Below, in pieces: positions 1-6,521 of a DNA stretch of 7,555 bases; the stretch's first letter is position 1; each line of letters opens with the position of its first letter. The DNA is taken from contig CALCMV010000012.1 in the NCBI GenBank assembly GCA_937967535.1, positions 1 to 7,555 on the forward strand. The letters are read 5' to 3'. Source of the stretch: an uncultured Saprospiraceae bacterium (GTDB lineage Bacteria; Bacteroidota; Bacteroidia; Chitinophagales; Saprospiraceae). Position numbers and translations under genes: made by a program. The notes beneath the pieces are model-generated. The model did not search any database. It worked only from the letters and a program-made list of their open reading frames with translations, and had not been told where the DNA came from.

Positions 1-187
1 CTGAACTTTGGACATTTTGGAAATTAGGTAACTGGGAAATTCGGGTTTAAATCATAAGTAATTGATTATCAGTTATTTTATTTTTATTAAGATAAAAAAC
101 ATTCAATTAATTTTATTTTATAATTATTTGATAAAAAACAATTTACCTAATACCAAATTTCCTAATTCCCTAATGTCCAAAGTCCAG
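1..187. repeat. Imperfect inverted repeat of degenerate AATTAGG-like units
   Basis: The left arm (about 1-50) and right arm (about 141-187) are imperfect reverse complements across a very AT-rich spacer. The 12-mer ACTTTGGACATT at 5-16 is matched exactly by its reverse complement at 172-183. Inward of it both arms continue with degenerate 7-8 nt units resembling AATTAGG or AATTTGG. The left end may be cut by the window edge. The right arm contains the stop codon and last five codons of the small membrane protein gene next to it. No transposase or ORF lies inside. It could be a dispersed palindromic or MITE-like repeat or a transcript-end hairpin. It lacks the GC-rich stem plus T-run of a classical intrinsic terminator. 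Confidence 0.7.
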
Positions 188-667
188 ATTGTAAGGCAGA
201 ACTGTTTTTCCCTCATATAATTTCAAATCACAAAAAGTTTGCTCAATTAGTCTGAAATATTTAATAAGCATTAAATCTTCTTTCTTTGAGATGGTTGTGT
301 CAAGAAATATAAGATCTTTTTCAATAATCTGAACCCATGCGATGACAGATAAAATTCGATAAACAAAAGATTGTATGTAATATTTATCTACATTGGAAAA
401 ATCTCCATTGACATCATGCCAATTCTTGGGATGATTATTTAAAAAATTCCAAAGTCTATGATTTAAGGATTCACAACTTTTTAACAAATGAACTTTATGC
501 TTGGATAGTACGTCTTTAATTTTTCTTCTTTGTTCAGCTTTATAATCACTTTCCAATTTAAAATCATATAAATACTTGTCTGCAATTGGTTTAATTATTA
601 ACGTTGTAATTATAGAAGCTATGATTGGAATGCCTATCAAAACAATTTTTTCATTGAAACTTTCCAT
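170..667 (-). CDS. Small membrane-anchored protein of unknown function, possibly 3'-truncated
   Basis: I do not recognise the family with certainty. From the ATG at 667 the product is 165 residues. It has one hydrophobic segment near the N terminus (about residues 7-28), then a basic, mostly helical region (RRKIKDVLSKHK, about 47-58), an aromatic-rich stretch (about 97-123, including FVYRILSVIAWVQ) and a C-terminal helical part. This suggests a protein anchored by one N-terminal helix with a soluble helical domain, probably cytoplasmic. The frame is open up to a TTG at 703, but the ATG at 667 directly precedes the hydrophobic segment and is preferred. It lies 45 bp after the permease stop and may be read from the same transcript, with no evident functional link. 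Residues 161-165 and the stop come from the inverted repeat at 141-187, so the original C terminus may have been longer. Confidence 0.6.
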   Translation of the reverse strand: MESFNEKIVLIGIPIIASIITTLIIKPIADKYLYDFKLESDYKAEQRRKIKDVLSKHKVHLLKSCESLNHRLWNFLNNHPKNWHDVNGDFSNVDKYYIQSFVYRILSVIAWVQIIEKDLIFLDTTISKKEDLMLIKYFRLIEQTFCDLKLYEGKTVLPYNLDFGH

Positions 668-712
668 CTCTATTTTTTTGTTAAAATTCCCTCTAGTCAC
701 CAATCATAAAAA

Positions 713-2110
713 CTAATCAAATCGAATCCTCGGATCCACTACTGCATAAAGAATATCCACGATAAGATAGCCCACCATCGTCAGCAGACCGAGCATCATA
801 ACGATGGTACTCACCACAGGGAAATTTTTGAATACAATCGCCTGATACAAGTACTGTCCCATACCCGGCAATGAGAAGATAATCTCAATCACAATTGAGC
901 CGGAAATCATCGCAGGAAAGACACTACCAAATATCGTGATGATAGGTAAGAGTGAATTACGAATGGCGTGTTTCCAGACTACTTTGCGCTCGTTTATACC
1001 TTTTGCGCGAGCAGTACGCACATAGTCTTGTCGCAGTACGGAGAGCATACCGCCGCGCATCTGCCGCGATAGGAACGCCAAGCTACCATAAGACCAACAA
1101 AATAGCGGTAATATCAAGTGATAGGCTCGTATCCTGAAGCCTTCAAAGAAGCCTTTGCCCTCCACATCACCTACGCCGTAGGGCGGAAACCACTCCAAAT
1201 ATTCAGGATTACACATAAAAACAATGAGCAAAGTCGCAATCCAAAAACTCGGCAGCGAGTAGAGTATAAATAATATCGTCGTGACAATGCTATCTGCGCG
1301 TGTATCTTTCTTTCGTGCTGAAAATACGCCCAAAGGTATCGACAGCAAATACACAATAATCAGCGAAATAACACTAATCAACATTGTCCAGAAAATACGC
1401 TCACCGATTTCTTCTGAAATGGGGCGTTTACTCTGATAGGATTTTCCGAAATCAAATCGAATAAACTTAGCAAACCACGTATGATACTGATTATTGAAGC
1501 CATGCCAAGTAAGTTTTGGCACTTTGAGTTTCCATGTGCTAGGGTTATTGACCATCGCGGCATACTTGGATTTCATATCTGCCATCAGTGGGCTGAGGAC
1601 GCTCGTAGAGGGCGTAGAAGTCACATATCTGTCTGCTACTTCAAAATTATTTTGAACCCTATCATCTTCGTGTAGTGCATATAGTCCGCGTACTCGTTCT
1701 TTGATTTTGATGAGTGCTTTCGGATTGAGCGAATCCTTCGGAATACTATTGACAGCCGATTCTATCGCGCCTATTGACTTGTGGTAAGCACGTACTTCGT
1801 CCCAATTGCCGTATGTACCCACGAGGCGGGAGAGCAATTTCTGATGTTCCTTTTTCGGAATACGATAAAGCGTATCAGGATATGCCTTCGAACTCAAGGC
1901 AAAGTAAAACGGCGGCTTGTCCAAACCCAAATCTTTCTTGATACTCGCATAGGCTTCGGGCGAGAGTGGCTTGCTCGATTGAGGGTCTATTCCCGCCATA
2001 TTGTACACCGGGTCGCCGGGTGCATACATATTGAGCATGAAGACCATTACCGAAATAATGAGCAAGGTGGGGATGAAGATTATGATTCGTTTTATAATAT
2101 ATTTAAACAT
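713..2110 (-). CDS. Peptide-type ABC transporter permease (DppB/OppB family)
   Basis: Inner-membrane permease subunit of a binding-protein-dependent ABC importer of the peptide/nickel class. The 465-residue product begins with a membrane helix (about 8-29) and the family-typical APGDP motif (30-34). About five further membrane helices lie in the C-terminal half (about 240-262, 276-299, 331-350, 385-410, 433-458). The ATPase-docking EAA loop is clear at about 363-390 (YVRTARAKGINERKVVWKHA), followed by the conserved FSLPGMGQYLYQAI (412-425). Usual members are about 310-340 residues; this one is longer because of a polar insert (about 67-210) between helix 1 and the conserved FDFGKSY (219-225), predicted on the outer face. 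The partner binding-protein gene lies upstream, separated by the repeat-bracketed four-helix-bundle gene. No second permease (DppC type) or ATPase gene is visible in the window. The ATG is 3 nt from a hexamer-repeat run and has no evident Shine-Dalgarno sequence. Confidence 0.93.
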   Translation of the reverse strand: MFKYIIKRIIIFIPTLLIISVMVFMLNMYAPGDPVYNMAGIDPQSSKPLSPEAYASIKKDLGLDKPPFYFALSSKAYPDTLYRIPKKEHQKLLSRLVGTYGNWDEVRAYHKSIGAIESAVNSIPKDSLNPKALIKIKERVRGLYALHEDDRVQNNFEVADRYVTSTPSTSVLSPLMADMKSKYAAMVNNPSTWKLKVPKLTWHGFNNQYHTWFAKFIRFDFGKSYQSKRPISEEIGERIFWTMLISVISLIIVYLLSIPLGVFSARKKDTRADSIVTTILFILYSLPSFWIATLLIVFMCNPEYLEWFPPYGVGDVEGKGFFEGFRIRAYHLILPLFCWSYGSLAFLSRQMRGGMLSVLRQDYVRTARAKGINERKVVWKHAIRNSLLPIITIFGSVFPAMISGSIVIEIIFSLPGMGQYLYQAIVFKNFPVVSTIVMMLGLLTMVGYLIVDILYAVVDPRIRFD

Positions 2111-2113
2111 GAA

Positions 2114-2180
2114 AAGTTTAAGTTGAAGTTTAAGTTTAAGCTCAAATTAAGTTTAAGACTAAGTTTAAGTTTAAGTTTAA
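2114..2180. repeat. Degenerate AAGTTT hexamer run
   Basis: About 67 bp made almost entirely of AAGTTTA/AAGTTTAAG units with occasional substitutions (for example AAGCTC and AAGACT). It starts 3 nt upstream of the permease ATG and is followed by an A/T-only stretch. Its units are reverse complements of the AAACTT units at 2246-2313, so the two runs could fold into a long imperfect AT-rich hairpin across the spacer 2181-2245. It occupies the whole translation-initiation region of the permease mRNA, so it might affect its translation; that is inference. Confidence 0.75.
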
Positions 2181-2245
2181 AAAATATTTTTTTTCAAAAA
2201 ATAAATAATTATAAAAATATGAATTTAATTGAAAATTAAATTTCT

Positions 2246-2313
2246 AAACTTAATCTTAAACTTTCCCGACAACTGTACGGGATAAACTTAACTTAGACTT
2301 AGACTTAAACTTA
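2246..2313. repeat. Palindromic repeat copy 1 (inverted), 3' side of the four-helix-bundle gene
   Basis: Contains the 17-mer CCCGACAACTGTACGGG at 2265-2281, the reverse complement of the form found in the three other copies. It is flanked on both sides by AAACTT-type hexamers (for example CTTAATCTTAAACTTT on the left and AACTTAGACTTAGACTTAAAC on the right). A 28-bp stretch (2264-2291) is an exact inverted match to 2679-2706 on the other side of the four-helix-bundle gene. The right end touches that gene's TAA stop (2311-2313). The core can form a small hairpin with CCCG/CGGG pairs. There is no T-run typical of an intrinsic terminator. Confidence 0.85.
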
Positions 2314-2706
2314 TTCCTGTTTATTCTGTCTATTCTTGATAATCGTTACGAGGATTTTAATGAGTTCAATATTTTCTTCGTGTAATTTATCTCTTTGTTC
2401 GCCACCATAATTGACGTGGCGCATAATCCGTAAATTTACTTCTGTTTCGCGTAATTCTTTCAGAGCAATTCTGGCTTTATTAATATAATCTTTGTCCGAA
2501 CCTGCACCTTGCGTCTCACCAAAATTCAAAGCTGCTGAACCGGATGAACGCATGATTTGGTCGAATAAATACTTCCCCGTCAGATGCTTCGACAATCCTC
2601 CTACCATCAAAATCATATCTCCCGCAAACGCAATTAACCTATCCAGAAAATCATATTTCTTTTCCATACTGATTAAGTTTAAGTTTATCCCGTACAGTTG
2701 TCGGGA
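2264..2706. mobile_element. Candidate cassette: four-helix-bundle gene between exact 28-bp inverted repeats
   Basis: The inverted repeats 2264-2291 and 2679-2706 match exactly over 28 bp and enclose a single gene. The gene nearly fills the space: the stop codon abuts the left repeat region and the start codon is 4 nt from the right palindrome. The unit lies between the binding-protein and permease genes of a peptide transporter, which are normally close neighbours. The enclosed protein belongs to the family encoded in intervening sequences of 23S rRNA in some bacteria, where inverted ends form a stem in the RNA. That this unit moves, or is processed like an rRNA intervening sequence, is inference. 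No transposase and no clear target-site duplication is visible. Confidence 0.45.
2311..2667 (-). CDS. Four helix bundle protein (23S rRNA intervening-sequence protein family)
   Basis: A complete 118-residue protein, the usual length for this family. The hallmark segment RSSGSAALNFGETQGA (about 40-55) is followed by the basic amphipathic stretch DKDYINKARIALKELRETE (about 58-76). Family members fold as a four-helix bundle and form ring-like oligomers. They were named for ORFs inside 23S rRNA intervening sequences, and the accessory protein Avd of diversity-generating retroelements has the same fold. A nucleic-acid-binding role is suspected for the family, but the free-standing copies have no settled function. 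The ATG lies 4 nt after a 51-bp perfect palindrome that starts in the stop codon of the upstream binding-protein gene, and its own stop abuts another repeat. No rRNA, reverse transcriptase or template/variable repeat is present, so neither the rRNA nor the retroelement context applies here. Confidence 0.92.
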   Translation of the reverse strand: MEKKYDFLDRLIAFAGDMILMVGGLSKHLTGKYLFDQIMRSSGSAALNFGETQGAGSDKDYINKARIALKELRETEVNLRIMRHVNYGGEQRDKLHEENIELIKILVTIIKNRQNKQE

Positions 2707-2722
2707 TAAACTTAAACTTAAT
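2672..2722. repeat. Palindromic repeat copy 2: 21-bp perfect arms, 9-nt loop
   Basis: The left arm 2672-2692 and right arm 2702-2722 are exact reverse complements over 21 bp, separated by TACAGTTGT. The core 17-mer CCCGTACAGTTGTCGGG is at 2689-2705. This is the most symmetric of the four copies; the others have AAGTTT units in the same orientation on both sides of the core. It fills nearly the whole gap between the binding-protein stop codon (2722-2724, overlapped by one base) and the ATG of the four-helix-bundle gene. In the mRNA it would form a strong stem covering that gene's translation-initiation region, so it could restrict its translation or provide a processing site. Confidence 0.9.
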
Positions 2723-4503
2723 TAGTTCGGCGTAGGCGTAGAAATTTGGAAGCCTGAATCCCAATATCCGGGGCGGATACCGGAGGCATAGGCATTGTTA
2801 AATTTTTTACTGATAGCAATACGTTCTAATTGCGCCAATAGGAAAACGTAGGGTACATCGTCGTGTATTTCCTGATGCAATTGGTGGTAGAGTGCGTATC
2901 GTTTTTGGTCGTCCATTTCTTTGCGGAGGTCTTCGATGATTTGGTCGGTTTGGGCATTGCCAAAACCGGCATAATTGGAGCCACCGTCAGATTGCGAATC
3001 GGTGTGCCAGATTTGTTTGGGGTCAGATTCGAGGGGGGAGGAAATCCAGCCCATCGTGACCATATCAAAATTGTGCGACTTGGCACGCTCCAACATGACC
3101 GACCATTCGAGTGGCAAAATATTGACCTTGACACCTGCCTTGCGTGCTTCTTCCTGAAAGATGAGGCAGGCACGTTCGCGGCGCGAATTGCCGGTATTGA
3201 AGTGCAAATCAATTGTAAAATCTACCTTTTCTCCGTCAATTTCTTTATCCAAAATACCATTGCCATCAGTATCTTTCCAACCTGCTTTCGCAAGTAATTC
3301 TTTCGCTTTGGCATGGTCATGTGGATAAGGTTTTACATTGGGATTGAGACGCTCGGTGAGGGAGGGGTGGGTAAAACTCGCCACACGCTCGCCCAAGCCA
3401 TAGCAGAAGGATTCAATCAATTGGTCTACATTCATGATATGTGCGAGTGCCTTGCGCGTGTTCACATCAGCAAATTTATCACGCCGCTTATTGATTGCCA
3501 TATAATCATAAGAAAATAGCGGTGGTGTAGCCGTTGCAAATTTACTGTTAAAGTCTTTTGACTCGCGCAAATCTGTTACGAAAGGTTTGGGTTCGATACC
3601 TCGCATGGCATCTATTTTTTCTCCTTTGAGGGCTACGGTAGCCGTTGTAAGGTCGTTGATGGTCTCAAAAACAAGTGTTTCGGGATAGGCTTCGAACCAG
3701 TGATTGTCTTTTACTTTGTGTCCCCACCAATTTTCTTTCAATTTGAGAATAACGCGCTGATTGACCTGCCAATCTTCAAAGGTGTAAGCCCCTGAACCTA
3801 CGACCACCTCTCGTTGAAACTCGCTGCGGTTATACCAATCGGCAAATTTATTGATGTCGGGATTGTTGTCAAGGCTGCCGTCTTTGGTGGCTTGGTAGAG
3901 TTCTTTTATCGTAAATTTTTGCATGATACCTTCGGGGTCGTATATGTAGGCAGGAATGATATAAAAATCCGACAAAGAGGATTCTGCAATCATATATGGC
4001 TTGGCATAGATGAGCGAGAATTTTTTCGGATTGTCTTTGTCTATTATAATATCCTCAATATCTTCAAGATAGGGTTTGAGGGCTTTGCTGTCCGTATTGG
4101 GATTTTTGAGAACGCGGACAGAAAAATCAACATCGTGTCCGGTGATGGCTTCGCCATTGTCCCAAGTGGCTTCTTCGCGGATTTCCATATCAGCTTTTAG
4201 TTTACCTCCCGGCAATTCAGTGTATACCGGACGTGCTTTCGCCAATACAGGCACAATGCTGTAATCTTTGAAATTAATATTAATCAAAGTCTGGAAAACA
4301 TGCTGGAAGATAATCGTTGCACCATTATCATTTGAATTGAGCGGAGTCAATTCTTCGGGGTCGCCTAGTGTGTGGGTGGTGACTTTATTTTCGTAATTAC
4401 CTGAATTGTTGCCGGAGTTTTCGTGGCTTGTATCATTCCCACAAGCCATAAATATCCAAATTAGCGTGATAGTGAATACCCAAAAAATTTTGTTTGACTT
4501 CAT
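2722..4503 (-). CDS. Peptide-type ABC transporter substrate-binding lipoprotein (SBP_bac_5 family)
   Basis: Extracytoplasmic binding protein of an OppA/DppA-type importer, 593 residues, within the usual size range. A lipoprotein signal peptide is visible: MKSNK, a hydrophobic core (about 6-19) and a lipobox ending FMAC, with the acylated Cys at residue 21, followed by a polar Asn/Gly/Ser linker. The mature part starts with the family-like LGDPEELTPLNS (about 46-57) and carries ATWDNGEAITGHDVDFSVR (about 112-130), matching the conserved motif of the family. The C-terminal part has MGWISSPLESDPKQIWHT and a long helical segment that also fit. The substrate cannot be told; peptides are the usual ligand. 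It should deliver ligand to the permease encoded downstream, but the two genes are separated by the repeat-bracketed four-helix-bundle gene. The ATG at 4503 is well supported by the signal peptide. Confidence 0.95.
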   Translation of the reverse strand: MKSNKIFWVFTITLIWIFMACGNDTSHENSGNNSGNYENKVTTHTLGDPEELTPLNSNDNGATIIFQHVFQTLININFKDYSIVPVLAKARPVYTELPGGKLKADMEIREEATWDNGEAITGHDVDFSVRVLKNPNTDSKALKPYLEDIEDIIIDKDNPKKFSLIYAKPYMIAESSLSDFYIIPAYIYDPEGIMQKFTIKELYQATKDGSLDNNPDINKFADWYNRSEFQREVVVGSGAYTFEDWQVNQRVILKLKENWWGHKVKDNHWFEAYPETLVFETINDLTTATVALKGEKIDAMRGIEPKPFVTDLRESKDFNSKFATATPPLFSYDYMAINKRRDKFADVNTRKALAHIMNVDQLIESFCYGLGERVASFTHPSLTERLNPNVKPYPHDHAKAKELLAKAGWKDTDGNGILDKEIDGEKVDFTIDLHFNTGNSRRERACLIFQEEARKAGVKVNILPLEWSVMLERAKSHNFDMVTMGWISSPLESDPKQIWHTDSQSDGGSNYAGFGNAQTDQIIEDLRKEMDDQKRYALYHQLHQEIHDDVPYVFLLAQLERIAISKKFNNAYASGIRPGYWDSGFQISTPTPN

Positions 4504-4801
4504 AATTCTTATTAAGTTTGAGTTTAAGATTATCCCGTACAGTTGTCGGGAAAGTTCAAGTTTAAATTAATTTAATTCTTTAAATTTCTCGTATTAACAT
4601 AGCAGTTTACATCATTTTTTATTTTAATAATAAAAAACTAATAATCAATTGTTTACTTAATAAGTGATAATTTAATTTTAATTAAATTAATTGTGTTGAG
4701 TAAGTTGCCTTACTCTTAAACTTAATCTTATCCGATGGTTAGTGTTTCTTTTAAGGCTAAATTTAGAAATAATAAACGGTTCGGCAAAACGATTCTCAAG
4801 G
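4504..4801. other. AT-rich intergenic spacer with one palindromic repeat
   Basis: About 300 bp between the anti-sigma gene and the binding-protein gene, without a convincing ORF. It holds palindromic repeat copy 3 at its left end and a 9-bp A/T-only stem (4615-4623 with 4629-4637, loop TTAAT). A short hexamer-like remnant, CTTAAACTTAATCTTATCC, lies near 4716-4733. The promoter of the transporter genes presumably lies here, but I cannot point to a convincing Bacteroidota-type promoter. The A/T-only stem is too weak to call a terminator. Confidence 0.5.
4511..4567. repeat. Palindromic repeat copy 3, upstream of the binding-protein gene
   Basis: The core CCCGTACAGTTGTCGGG is at 4534-4550, preceded by AAGTTTGAGTTTAAGATTAT and followed by AAAGTTCAAGTTTAAATTAA. 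The hexamers on both sides run in the same AAGTTT direction, so only the CCCG/CGGG core can pair, unlike the full palindrome at 2672-2722. It lies 7 bp upstream of the ATG of the substrate-binding protein, in the 5' leader of its mRNA. Confidence 0.85.
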
Positions 4802-5218
4802 CTATATGAGTTCGGGCAAGGGTTTGATGACCCAACTCGGTAGGTGTGGCAGCACAAATTTATCTTTAAAAGGCTTAATGATACCATAATCCATCATGTG
4901 ATAATCATTATGAGCATACCGTATATTTTGCTGTTGTATATTAAAATTATTGTGCATCAAACCGAGCATTGATGCAAATACAATCGCCGCCGCTATGCCC
5001 ATCCAAACTCTTTTGAATGAGTGTTTGACTACTTTAGTTGGAGTTTTCGATTTTGCGGCGTGATAAGTGCTTATGCCCAAGAAAATCTCCGCTTGCAAGC
5101 GCAGGTCTTCCCGAAAATCTTCATCTTCTTGCATTTTCGCCTCAAAACGCAGCAAATCTTCCCCTTCCAATTCACCGAAAAGGTATAAATCTATCCATTC
5201 TTGTTGTTCGCAATTCAT
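4802..5218 (-). CDS. Probable membrane anti-sigma factor
   Basis: Probably holds the sigma factor encoded just upstream at the membrane. From the ATG at 5218 the product is 138 residues. The N-terminal cytoplasmic part is acidic and helical (IDLYLFGELEGEDLLRFEAK, about 9-28, then DEDFREDLRLQAE), like the 'YLxGEL...E...FE' start of many Bacteroidota anti-sigma factors. One membrane helix follows (about 71-88, VWMGIAAAIVFASMLGL), then a short outer tail of about 50 residues. No HxxxCxxC zinc motif is visible. The frame extends to a TTG at 5272, but the added residues are a low-complexity Thr/His/Asn stretch, so the ATG at 5218 is preferred; it leaves 58 bp after the sigma stop. The family call rests on short similarity plus gene order, so it is probable only. 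Confidence 0.65.
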   Translation of the reverse strand: MNCEQQEWIDLYLFGELEGEDLLRFEAKMQEDEDFREDLRLQAEIFLGISTYHAAKSKTPTKVVKHSFKRVWMGIAAAIVFASMLGLMHNNFNIQQQNIRYAHNDYHMMDYGIIKPFKDKFVLPHLPSWVIKPLPELI

Positions 5219-5276
5219 TGTATTTGTGTTGTGGTGCTGTCGTGTTGTTGTTACTTGATTCGCAACTCGCAACCCG

Positions 5277-5825
5277 TTAGCACATCAGTACTTTTAGTTT
5301 TTTCATTGCCTTGCATTTTACATTTTTGGCGACTTGCTCACTTTTGAATCCCATCAAATCAGCGATTTCCGACATTTTTTTTCGTTCAAAATAATATAGT
5401 CGCAGGATTTCGCTTTCGCGTTGCGGCAGTTTGTCGAGATGTTGGTGAATCATTGCAGCCCGTTCTTGTCGAATGATATCTTGTTCAATATTGGTCGTGC
5501 AGATAATCGTATCATCAAAAGATTCGAGAGGTCTTTGGCGTTTCTTTTTTCGGAGTTCTTTGAACCATAGATTGCGGGCTACGCTAAAATTATAGGTCTT
5601 CAAAGATGCTTTTTGCACAAATTTGCCGCTACGAATCTTCTGCACCAAATTCGTAATGACCTCCTGATAAATGTCTTTGGCATCGGCACGTCGCCCATGA
5701 TTATTACATACCAACGCACAGATCATCTCAAAACTCTGCTCTCGAATTTGGAGCAGTGCCTTACGCTCTTCCTGCAAATTGCCGGAGCGTAATTTGAGTA
5801 TAATCATGTCGTCAGAATACTGCAT
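5277..5825 (-). CDS. ECF-type RNA polymerase sigma-70 family factor
   Basis: Alternative sigma factor that directs RNA polymerase to its own promoter set. From the ATG at 5825 it has 182 residues, normal for ECF factors. Region 2 spans about residues 27-95 and includes ADAKDIYQEVITNLVQKI (about 47-64, the core-binding and -10-recognition helices) and SLKTYNFSVARNLWFKELRKKK (about 74-95). Region 4 spans about 122-178, with LDKLPQRESEILRLYYFE and the helix-turn-helix MSEIADLMGFKSEQVAKNV. Regions 1 and 3 are absent, as expected. The frame is open to 5993, but the extra N-terminal residues come from the inverted repeat at 5870-6011 and are not family-like. A second ATG at 5807 is possible. The downstream gene looks like its membrane anti-sigma factor, so the pair probably forms one transcription unit. 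The regulon cannot be told. Confidence 0.92.
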   Translation of the reverse strand: MQYSDDMIILKLRSGNLQEERKALLQIREQSFEMICALVCNNHGRRADAKDIYQEVITNLVQKIRSGKFVQKASLKTYNFSVARNLWFKELRKKKRQRPLESFDDTIICTTNIEQDIIRQERAAMIHQHLDKLPQRESEILRLYYFERKKMSEIADLMGFKSEQVAKNVKCKAMKKLKVLMC

Positions 5826-5869
5826 ATGGTATTTTATACTACGAACTCGAAAAAGGTAACTTTTTTTTT

Positions 5870-6011
5870 TACGGTAAACGGTGGACGGTAGATGGTTAAC
5901 GGTTCTAACGCAGGGTAGGATGCGAGTATTTTTACTTTTTTTTGATGTCATAAATTTCTTACTTGAAGGGTTTTGGAAGCACATTCCGTCCACCGTCCAC
6001 CGTCAACCGTA
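5870..6011. repeat. Inverted repeat of ACGGTGG-like heptamers
   Basis: The left arm 5870-5895 and right arm 5986-6011 are reverse complements at 22 of 26 positions, with ACGGTGGACGGT (5879-5890) pairing perfectly. Each arm is built of 7-nt units: ACGGTNN on the left (continuing to about 5904 as ATGGTTA, ACGGTTC) and CCGTCCA, CCGTCCA, CCGTCAA on the right. The spacer (about 5905-5985) holds no ORF. A run of ten T residues (5861-5870) abuts the left arm. The right arm contains the last bases and stop codon of smpB. It separates smpB from the sigma factor gene and could form a long stem in their transcript. Confidence 0.8.
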
Positions 6012-6461
6012 CTTTTGAATCCGTTGGAGGTCGCGTTTGTTTTCGCGTTCTTTGATGGTGTTGCGTTTGTCGTAAGATTTTTTTCCGCGTGCGAGGGCAA
6101 CTTCGAGTTTGGCGAAACCTCTTTCGCTCATGAATAGGCGGGTGGGAACGATGGTGAAGCCTTTTTCGCGAATTTTGCGGTCGAGTTTTTTGAGTTCTTG
6201 TTTGGTGAGGAGGAGCTTGCGGACGCGGATAGGGTCGTGGTTGTTGGAGGTGCCGTGTTTGTAGACCGAAATGTGCATATTGCGGATAAATAGTTCGCCG
6301 TTTTTCATAAAGCAATAGGCTTCTTTCAGATTGGCATTGCCATCTCGAATAGATTTGATTTCTGTGCCGAGCAGTACCATACCCGCCTCATACCTTTCTA
6401 CAAAAAAGTACTCGTATTCTGCCTTGCGGTTGACTATATTTATTTCTTTTTGTTTTGACAT
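6003..6461 (-). CDS. smpB: SsrA-binding protein SmpB
   Basis: Cytoplasmic RNA-binding protein that binds tmRNA (ssrA) and brings it to ribosomes stalled on broken mRNAs in trans-translation. From the ATG at 6461 the product is 152 residues, the normal SmpB length. Family features are in order: INIVNRKAEYEYFFVERYEAG near the N terminus, LLGTEIKSIRDGNANLKEAY (the conserved 'G-E-KS-R-G' segment), FIRNMHISVYKHG, DPIRVRKLLL, and the basic C-terminal tail GKKSYDKRNTIKERENKRDL, which enters the decoding centre. The frame is open to 6506, but the added residues are not family-like. The final residues KYG and the stop lie in the right arm of the heptamer inverted repeat, which slightly alters only the extreme C terminus. 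No ssrA gene is visible in the window. Confidence 0.97.
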   Translation of the reverse strand: MSKQKEINIVNRKAEYEYFFVERYEAGMVLLGTEIKSIRDGNANLKEAYCFMKNGELFIRNMHISVYKHGTSNNHDPIRVRKLLLTKQELKKLDRKIREKGFTIVPTRLFMSERGFAKLEVALARGKKSYDKRNTIKERENKRDLQRIQKYG

Positions 6462-6521
6462 TTTAATAATTTTGAACAAGTGAATTTTGAATGAGACAAA
6501 AAACACAAGGTAAGTGGAAGT

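Noticed and set aside
2311..2667. Avd-like accessory protein of a diversity-generating retroelement
   Set aside because: The fold family is shared, but no reverse transcriptase, template repeat or variable repeat is visible; the sequence fits the general IVP family better.
2114..2722. CRISPR-like array
   Set aside because: The repeats are degenerate hexamers and palindromes without regular unique spacers, and no cas genes are present.
2672..2722. Rho-independent terminator after the binding-protein gene
   Set aside because: The stem is strong, but no T-run follows on the minus-strand transcript, and the next gene starts immediately, so a terminator is not supported.
2863..3297. Plus-strand ORF of 144 codons
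   Set aside because: It lies fully inside the substrate-binding protein gene on the opposite strand and shows no family features; it is a shadow frame, as are the other plus-strand ORFs.
5277..5993. Sigma factor starting at 5993
   Set aside because: The additional N-terminal 56 residues are translated from the heptamer inverted repeat and spacer; the ATG at 5825 gives a normal ECF factor.
6003..6506. Longer SmpB starting at 6506
   Set aside because: The extra 15 hydrophobic residues do not belong to SmpB; the ATG at 6461 gives the normal length and N terminus.
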